Shown: positions 7,399-11,197 of the stretch, one piece after another
Layout: every line of letters begins with the position of its first letter
Position numbering within the stretch: the stretch's first letter is position 1
Position numbers and translations under genes: made by a program
The notes under the pieces: generated by a model
The model's input: the letters and a program-made list of their open reading frames with translations, nothing else
Told to the model about the DNA's origin: nothing
Database searches by the model: none
Source of the DNA: Ruminococcaceae bacterium UBA6857
Lineage (GTDB): Bacteria > Bacillota > Clostridia > Oscillospirales > Acutalibacteraceae
NCBI GenBank assembly: GCA_002451715.1
Contig: DKDD01000219.1
Location: 1-11,197, forward strand
Reading direction: 5' to 3'
Length of the DNA stretch: 11,197 nucleotides

Positions 7399-7432
7399 TT
7401 ATTACTCTCCTCAAAAATCATACACCGGATAT

Positions 7433-7888
7433 TCAGTAATCAATGTGTTCACGAACAAATCTTTCAAACACCCAATCGGCGCCATCGTATAGTACTTCAT
7501 AAAGAGTATTTCTTAATTCTTCTTTTGAAAGGCTGTTAATATACTTTATAACTTTTCTATCAATTTCCTCCTGTCTCTTTTCTTCCTCTTCTTCATACTT
7601 TATAACTTCATCATAATAGTTTTTAGCTTCATCTGGAAATGCTGTAAAATATAAAGCAACCTGATGTTTGCAAATAATTCTTTTTCCGTTTGCATGGGGA
7701 CAATTGCAGCTCGACTTTCTCGGATGTGCCGTATCAATCTTAACATCATATGATTTTTTATATGATCCTTTTGATTTTCCGACATATTCGGTTTCGCTTA
7801 ATTTTTCAACTTCAAATATATAATTATTCGTGTAATATTCATATCCGCGCCATAAAGAGGCACCGCTTGCCAAGTCTAATAAACCCAT
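7433..7888 (-). CDS. Small SWIM zinc-finger protein
   Basis: 151-residue protein with a SWIM-type zinc finger: C61 and C63 (CNCPH), then C73 and H75 (ICKHQVALY), the CxCx(n)CxH pattern that binds zinc and is used for DNA or protein contacts. The N-terminal part (LWRGYEYYTNNYIFEVEKLSETEYVGKSKGS) is the beta-rich lead-in usual for stand-alone SWIM proteins of Firmicutes. A strongly acidic, probably helical stretch (about 94-112, EEEEEKRQEEID) and a C-terminal helix follow. There is no helicase domain, so this is the short form, for which no precise function is known. ATG 7888 follows a GGAGTGG-type site (7896-7902). It is AT-rich and heads a two-gene unit with the broken hydrolase. Confidence 0.85.
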   Translation of the reverse strand: MGLLDLASGASLWRGYEYYTNNYIFEVEKLSETEYVGKSKGSYKKSYDVKIDTAHPRKSSCNCPHANGKRIICKHQVALYFTAFPDEAKNYYDEVIKYEEEEEKRQEEIDRKVIKYINSLSKEELRNTLYEVLYDGADWVFERFVREHIDY

Positions 7889-7959
7889 TAATTATCCACT
7901 CCATATAAAACAGTAATTCTTATGTCAATTTGCTTAATAAGTACCAACGAAGAGAAAAC

Positions 7960-7998
7960 CGATATTTTTTAAAGCGTTTCGGAGTACGCTTAATATCG
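7960..7998 (-). promoter_or_regulatory. Hairpin in the leader of the SWIM-hydrolase transcript
   Basis: Inner stem AAGCGT (7972-7977) with ACGCTT (7986-7991), 8-base loop; outer stem CGATATT (7960-7966) with AATATCG (7992-7998), with a five-base bulge on one side. It lies between the predicted promoter and the SWIM start codon. It may be a leader RNA structure or a binding site; no known riboswitch is recognised. Confidence 0.45.
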
Positions 7999-8016
7999 CC
8001 TGTTCACAATAAATAC

Positions 8017-8045
8017 AGTATAATATATATTTTAGCGTTTGTCCA
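8017..8045 (-). promoter_or_regulatory. Promoter of the SWIM-hydrolase operon
   Basis: On the minus strand: TGGACA (8040-8045), 17-base spacer, TATACT (8017-8022). Each hexamer has one mismatch to the sigma-A consensus. It implies a leader of about 120 bases. A second TTGACA (7923-7928) nearer the gene has only TATGGA at the right distance and would start transcription almost at the ATG, so it is less likely. Confidence 0.65.
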
Positions 8046-8095
8046 GTGTGTTGCTTCATTTGAGTGTTTTATAATAAACTTATTCGGCGTAATTC

Positions 8096-8132
8096 AAAAA
8101 CGGCTGCCGCAAAATCTGCGACAACCGTTTTT
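8096..8132 (-). terminator. Terminator after the sigma/anti-sigma operon
   Basis: Outer stem AAAAACGG (8096-8103) with CCGTTTTT (8125-8132), inner pairs TG/CA and CGC/GCG with two mismatches, 7-base loop. On the minus strand the stem ends in CCGTTTTTG, 28 bases past the stop of the anti-sigma gene. Because of its symmetry it could also act on the plus strand. Confidence 0.75.
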
Positions 8133-8160
8133 ATTGGGGTGTTTATTAAGCATTTGCGGT

Positions 8161-9093
8161 TCAGTTTTCCGAAAAGCTGTATCCGCGATTTGTGAAAGTT
8201 GCATTTCCGTCGTCGTCAAAAGTTACATCAACAACGCCGACTTCCTTTGTTTTGTCTTTATGCAAAACAGTAAAAGTTATTGTATCGCTGAATGTTGAAA
8301 GCTTTATATCCGGGTTTTCGGCAATAGCCGCAATCATTTTATCGGAGCATTTCCATTTAAAGCGCGCGGTTTCGTCATAATCAAGACCGGTTCCGGACGT
8401 TTTAACCGTGATTTCGTCACCTTTGAGGAAGGCAAGGTTTTCGCTGTGAATGAACTTATCGACATAATAATTCATTTGACCCCAGCCGGAGGAAACCTTA
8501 ACCGTTACCGATTCAACGTCTTCAAGGTTTTCAAGCTTCAGCTTGAAATTGTTGTGAGTCACGGCGGTAAAAATCAAATTGCCTTTGGCGAAAGCCATAC
8601 CGGTTCCGCAGTCGTACTTTTCGGAATTATTTTCAATCATATGGAATAATTCGTCATTCTTTTTTTCAACAGCGGCGTTTTTTTCCTCCTCGCTCATACC
8701 TTTTGCGCTTTCAAAGGAAATTTTATAACCATAAGGAAAGCTTTCGTTAAAATTGAGCGTTTTGAAAGCGGTACTGTTTTTGAGCGCTTCTTCGTCGTCA
8801 ATCGCTCCGGCAACCATGATAAACGGGTTAACGCCGCCGTTTTTTTCGCTGTTTGATACCGACGAAGAAGAGGGTGAAGAAGGATTAGTGATTTCGGCTT
8901 TATGATTTTTGAGCGGGAAGTATACGCCGAGTGCGGCGGCAATTACCACGGCGGCGGCAATAAGGCCGGCAGAGATTTTTTTCATTTTCATCTTCGATTT
9001 CCTTTCGTAATTCAGTTTTGCTTTGAGTCTTGTTTCGAGATATGCGTCCGGTTCAATAAGATCGAGCGCAGCTTTAAACTCTTCTTTTTTCAT
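8161..9093 (-). CDS. Membrane-bound anti-sigma factor with a large external domain
   Basis: 310 residues: a short cytoplasmic part (1-38, MKKEEFKAALDLIEPDAYLE, rich in charged residues), one membrane helix (about 40-61, ISAGLIAAAVVIAAALGVYF), a Ser/Pro-rich linker (about 70-82, PSSPSSSSVSNS) and an outer domain of about 225 residues. The start overlaps the ECF sigma stop by ATGA (9090-9093), with GGAGG (9104-9108) inside the sigma gene; such coupling of sigma with a single-pass membrane protein is the standard anti-sigma arrangement. The cytoplasmic part is too short for, and lacks the His/Cys motif of, a zinc anti-sigma domain. The outer region (YGYKISFESAKGMSEEEKNAAVEKKNDELFH, then a beta-rich half with DDDGNATFTNRG) is not a family I recognise. 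It could sense an envelope signal. The role is inferred from order and topology; the ligand is unknown. Confidence 0.8.
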   Translation of the reverse strand: MKKEEFKAALDLIEPDAYLETRLKAKLNYERKSKMKMKKISAGLIAAAVVIAAALGVYFPLKNHKAEITNPSSPSSSSVSNSEKNGGVNPFIMVAGAIDDEEALKNSTAFKTLNFNESFPYGYKISFESAKGMSEEEKNAAVEKKNDELFHMIENNSEKYDCGTGMAFAKGNLIFTAVTHNNFKLKLENLEDVESVTVKVSSGWGQMNYYVDKFIHSENLAFLKGDEITVKTSGTGLDYDETARFKWKCSDKMIAAIAENPDIKLSTFSDTITFTVLHKDKTKEVGVVDVTFDDDGNATFTNRGYSFSEN

Positions 9094-9575
9094 TGAGCAT
9101 AATCCTCCAATTCAAGTTTAAGTAATTTTCTCGCCCGTTCAAGCCGCATTTTTACGGCAGAGACGCTGATTTTCAGTATTGATGAAATTTCTTTAATCGA
9201 CATGTCGTTATAGTAGTACAATATTACGGACGATTTATACTTTTCCGGAAGTTCCAAAACCTTTTTGAGAACATCTTTAAGGCTTTCGCTTTCTTCATAC
9301 GCTGCTTCTTCAACAGATGAAAGTGAAACGTTTTTTCGTTCCGACTTTTTAAGGCGGTCAAGGCACTTGTTTTGCGTAACCCGAATAAACCACGCTTTTT
9401 CGTGGCTGTCATCTTTAAAGTTCTTTTTTGTCTCAAGATACTTCATGAAAACATCGTGAAGAACATCTTCGGCATCGGAGGAATTGCCGACATACAAAAA
9501 GGCGATTTTATAAAGCATTTTTCCGTAATTATGATACTTTTTTTCAAATTCTTTTTCGAGATCTCGTTTTTCCAT
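9090..9575 (-). CDS. ECF-type RNA polymerase sigma factor
   Basis: 161-residue extracytoplasmic-function sigma factor, which directs RNA polymerase to a small stress or envelope regulon. Region sigma-2 spans about residues 14-78 (NYGKMLYKIAFLYVGNSSDAEDVLHDVF for core binding, then AWFIRVTQNKCLDRLKK for the -10 element). Region sigma-4 spans about 100-155, with LPEKYKSSVILYYYNDMSIKEISSIL and the DNA-recognition helix ISVSAVKMRLERARKLLK. Length is typical. ATG 9575 follows an excellent AAAGGAGG (9581-9588) by five bases. Its stop overlaps the start of the membrane protein by four bases, so the two products are made in step, as needed for an anti-sigma pair. Confidence 0.95.
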   Translation of the reverse strand: MEKRDLEKEFEKKYHNYGKMLYKIAFLYVGNSSDAEDVLHDVFMKYLETKKNFKDDSHEKAWFIRVTQNKCLDRLKKSERKNVSLSSVEEAAYEESESLKDVLKKVLELPEKYKSSVILYYYNDMSIKEISSILKISVSAVKMRLERARKLLKLELEDYAQ

Positions 9576-9606
9576 AAGTACCTCCTTTCACATATAAAAC
9601 GAATGA

Positions 9607-9634
9607 ACAATATCTTCGGTCACATGTTTAACAA
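9607..9634 (-). promoter_or_regulatory. Weak candidate promoter for the sigma operon
   Basis: On the minus strand TTGTTA (9629-9634), 16-base spacer, TATTGT (9607-9612); each hexamer matches the sigma-A consensus at four of six positions. An ECF-like pair, TGACCG then CGTT 15 bases later, is also present just upstream of the gene and could mean self-activation. Neither is strong. Confidence 0.3.
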
Positions 9635-9655
9635 AATATACCATAAAAAGTAAAT

Positions 9656-9683
9656 ATAAGACCACTCTGTTGAGTAGTCTTAT
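9656..9683. terminator. Hairpin upstream of the sigma operon, probable terminator
   Basis: Stem ATAAGAC (9656-9662) with GTCTTAT (9677-9683), one C/A mismatch, then ACTC with GAGT around the loop TGTT. It is T-rich on both sides but without a clean T tract. It would end minus-strand transcription coming from the serine hydrolase gene before the sigma operon begins. Confidence 0.5.
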
Positions 9684-9689
9684 TTGGGT

Positions 9690-9860
9690 TTGTTCAAATG
9701 TCTGTGACACTCAAGGTCAAAAACACAGTCGTCTCACTTCGCTTGAAGCGCTCGTGATACTTCTTGTTTTTTCCTGCTCGCCGTACCCCTTCATCTGCCA
9801 CCGGCGGCGGGGCACGGTGAGCCGGTTACCAGCCGCGACGTGTCTGCTTTATGCATATTT
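9690..9860. other. Gene-poor interval with a strongly GC-rich patch
   Basis: No gene can be supported between the hydrolase stop (9904) and the sigma promoter region. Bases 9781-9840 contain 44 G or C out of 60, against AT-rich flanks. Possible pairing ACCGGC (9800-9805) with GCCGGT (9821-9826) is visible. On the minus strand one frame is open for 43 codons (9717-9848, with Met at codon 19, containing RRRWQMKGYGEQEKTRS), but no ribosome site supports it. It may be a remnant of a foreign element or a structured RNA in the 3' region of the hydrolase transcript. Confidence 0.4.
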
Positions 9861-9903
9861 GACATAAGAACTAAAAGTTTCATGTGTACTGAGAAATTCA
9901 TTT

Positions 9904-10896
9904 TTAATGAATGAAATATTCCATCATTTGGGTAAGAAAGGACGGTTTCTCCATAACGACATTAGAGAGGATAATAATTGCAACTTTATCCTTGAAATTC
10001 AACCTTTGCCAATTTCTCAATCCCGGCAATCCTCCATCATGTCCAAACCAACCATTATCGAACTGACATAAACCGCATCCATAAGGCTTTGGGTTAAAAT
10101 TCAAACATTCCTTCCAACTGTTAGCAGACAATATATCGGCATTTAGTATAGCGTTGCACCAAAATCTTAAATCTGTCAGCGAAGAAACAACGCTGCTGTC
10201 ACCACTATCCATGGCAGGTCTGCCGCAGGAAAATATCTCATCGTTATGTTTTACATATCCACAAGCATCTGCGATACGTCCGTTCATGTGAGTGTGCTCT
10301 AAACCGAAACACATAAATACATCGCTCATGGCAACTGACAAGGGTTTGCCGGTTAACATCTCCAGAATGTGACCAAGCAAAAAATAATTCGTATTACTGT
10401 ATCTTCCCTCTGTTCCGGGTTCAAAGTGCAAGCGTAGTTCACCGATTAGTTCAAAACATTCTGAAAGACTAACAGGACGACATTCAGGAGCAATACACTT
10501 ATGAAACTTGATAACATCAGTCGGTGCAATTCCGTGCTCCGATTCATATTTATAGATTGCGTCAGGGATAATCCTATCACTGATATAATCAGGAATACCG
10601 CTTGAATGATGCAACAGATGACGAATTGTAATATTCTTTCCTTGGGGATATTGAGAAAAATAGAGGTCGATTGTATCATCCAAAGAAAGTTTTCCCAGTT
10701 CAATCTGAAGGAAAATGGCTGCTGCAACAAATTGCTTAGACAGCGAAGCTAATGTAATTGTAGTATGTGGTGTGAAGGAAGCGTTTGTGCTGTCGTCAGC
10801 ATTACCTTGGCAATATTCAAAAATAACTTGACTGTTTTTAAGAACAAGCACTCCACCTTGAAAATCTCTTGGGATAATGTTTTCAAATGGTTTCAT
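9904..10896 (-). CDS. Serine hydrolase of the beta-lactamase / PBP4* family
   Basis: 330-residue penicillin-recognising serine hydrolase (Pfam Beta-lactamase, class C/esterase-like). Motifs in order: SxxK at residues 51-54 (ASLSKQF, S51 nucleophile, K54 base), RHLLHHSSGIPDY at 92-104, the YSN triad element at 166-168 (RYSNTNYFLLG) and HDGGLPG from residue 286, the HxG in place of KTG. Members act as D-alanyl-D-alanine peptidases, esterases or amide hydrolases; few are true resistance enzymes. There is no signal peptide or membrane segment, so it appears cytoplasmic, which argues against a cell-wall role and towards small-molecule or peptide hydrolysis. ATG 10896 follows GGAGA (10904-10908) by seven bases. 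It is transcribed alone from a promoter at about 10940. Codon use is more AT-rich than in the left half. Confidence 0.88.
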   Translation of the reverse strand: MKPFENIIPRDFQGGVLVLKNSQVIFEYCQGNADDSTNASFTPHTTITLASLSKQFVAAAIFLQIELGKLSLDDTIDLYFSQYPQGKNITIRHLLHHSSGIPDYISDRIIPDAIYKYESEHGIAPTDVIKFHKCIAPECRPVSLSECFELIGELRLHFEPGTEGRYSNTNYFLLGHILEMLTGKPLSVAMSDVFMCFGLEHTHMNGRIADACGYVKHNDEIFSCGRPAMDSGDSSVVSSLTDLRFWCNAILNADILSANSWKECLNFNPKPYGCGLCQFDNGWFGHDGGLPGLRNWQRLNFKDKVAIIILSNVVMEKPSFLTQMMEYFIH

Positions 10897-10936
10897 AAAG
10901 ATTTCTCCATCAAATTCAAAGCTTCTATTTAGGAAT

Positions 10937-10945
10937 ATTATACCA
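10937..10945 (-). promoter_or_regulatory. Extended -10 promoter of the serine hydrolase gene
   Basis: On the minus strand TGGTATAAT: a consensus TATAAT (10937-10942) with the TGn extension. No good -35 lies 17 bases upstream, which the extension can compensate for. The leader would be about 35 bases. Confidence 0.65.
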
Positions 10946-11053
10946 TAAATATGTGAATTTTTCTACTACCATCAAACGTCAACCGAAATATCTATCATCT
11001 GCTGTAATTTAAAAGCGCCACAGCATACTTCTCATTCTCCGACGTGATCTGAC

Positions 11054-11068
11054 ACTTGAAGTTCAAGT
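11054..11068. repeat. 15-base palindrome in the right intergenic region
   Basis: ACTTGAA-G-TTCAAGT is perfectly symmetric around one central base. It lies between the serine hydrolase promoter and the terminator at the right edge, in a stretch (10946-11140) where I see no gene. It may be an operator; it could also be chance. Confidence 0.4.
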
Positions 11069-11141
11069 CTAAATTCCATCTTCAGGAAAAATTAGGCGGT
11101 ATGTGATAATTTTCGGAGATTTTAGGTTAAATCTCTATGAA

Positions 11142-11189
11142 CGTCAAAAGAAAAAAACACACCAAATTGGTGTGTTTTTTCTTTTGGCG
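11142..11189. terminator. Long bidirectional intrinsic terminator at the right edge
   Basis: Core stem CACACCAA with TTGGTGTG (11158-11174), flanked by an A tract on the left and TTTTTTCTTTT on the right, which pair to extend the hairpin to about 20 bp with one bulge and further with CG/CG at the base. Either strand gives a stem followed by T residues. It probably ends a gene beyond the right edge reading leftwards, or a plus-strand transcript. Confidence 0.85.
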
Positions 11190-11197
11190 CCTCAAAC

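Noticed and set aside
7917..9870. A 12-base inverted match (TTGACATAAGAA) at about 7917-7928 minus and 9859-9870 plus, which might be the ends of an element around the sigma operon.
   Set aside because: Several 12-base matches are expected by chance in a window of this size, and no target duplication or transposase is present.
10995..11084. Possible C-terminal remnant of a gene on the minus strand (28 open codons), with an overlapping 15-codon frame starting with ATG.
   Set aside because: Too short, with no ribosome site or recognised family; kept only as a remark on the intergenic region.

Overview
The window looks like a chromosomal segment of a low-to-mid GC Gram-positive anaerobe of the class Clostridia, probably a gut commensal. 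The grounds are strong AGGAGG-type ribosome binding sites, a clostridial 2[4Fe-4S] ferredoxin, the Firmicutes gene pair holB-ricT, and many intrinsic terminators. I see no rRNA, tRNA, CRISPR array or intact insertion sequence.

Left half (1-6400), mostly plus strand. The window opens inside rfbC, followed at once by rfbD; these are the last two enzymes of dTDP-L-rhamnose synthesis. A bidirectional terminator separates them from a 56-residue minus-strand ferredoxin whose two halves are almost identical at the DNA level. The ferredoxin promoter and the promoter of a large GH89 alpha-N-acetylglucosaminidase diverge from one intergenic region. That enzyme is followed by a terminator whose loop and 3' arm are reused as part of the promoter of holB (clamp loader delta' subunit), and then by ricT (Cys-rich Y-complex/PSP1 protein). 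RicT ends at a strong hairpin terminator.

Right half (6400-11197), all genes on the minus strand and more accessory in character. Reading in transcription order from the right, there is a serine hydrolase of the beta-lactamase/PBP4* (class C-like) family; then a gene-poor interval with a strongly GC-rich patch that I cannot identify; then an ECF sigma factor translationally coupled (ATGA) to a single-pass membrane protein that is very probably its anti-sigma factor; then a small SWIM zinc-finger protein and, 34 bases further on, a proline-iminopeptidase-like alpha/beta hydrolase that is split by a frameshift.

Functionally the window mixes housekeeping (DNA replication, RNA maturation/sporulation control, electron transfer, cell-surface rhamnose) with surface and stress functions (glycan hydrolysis, envelope-signal transduction, two serine hydrolases). 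I found no convincing new multigene system. The points most worth a second look are the orphan sensor domain on the anti-sigma protein, the frameshifted hydrolase, the GC-rich patch, the duplicated ferredoxin and the unsecreted, carbohydrate-binding GH89 enzyme.
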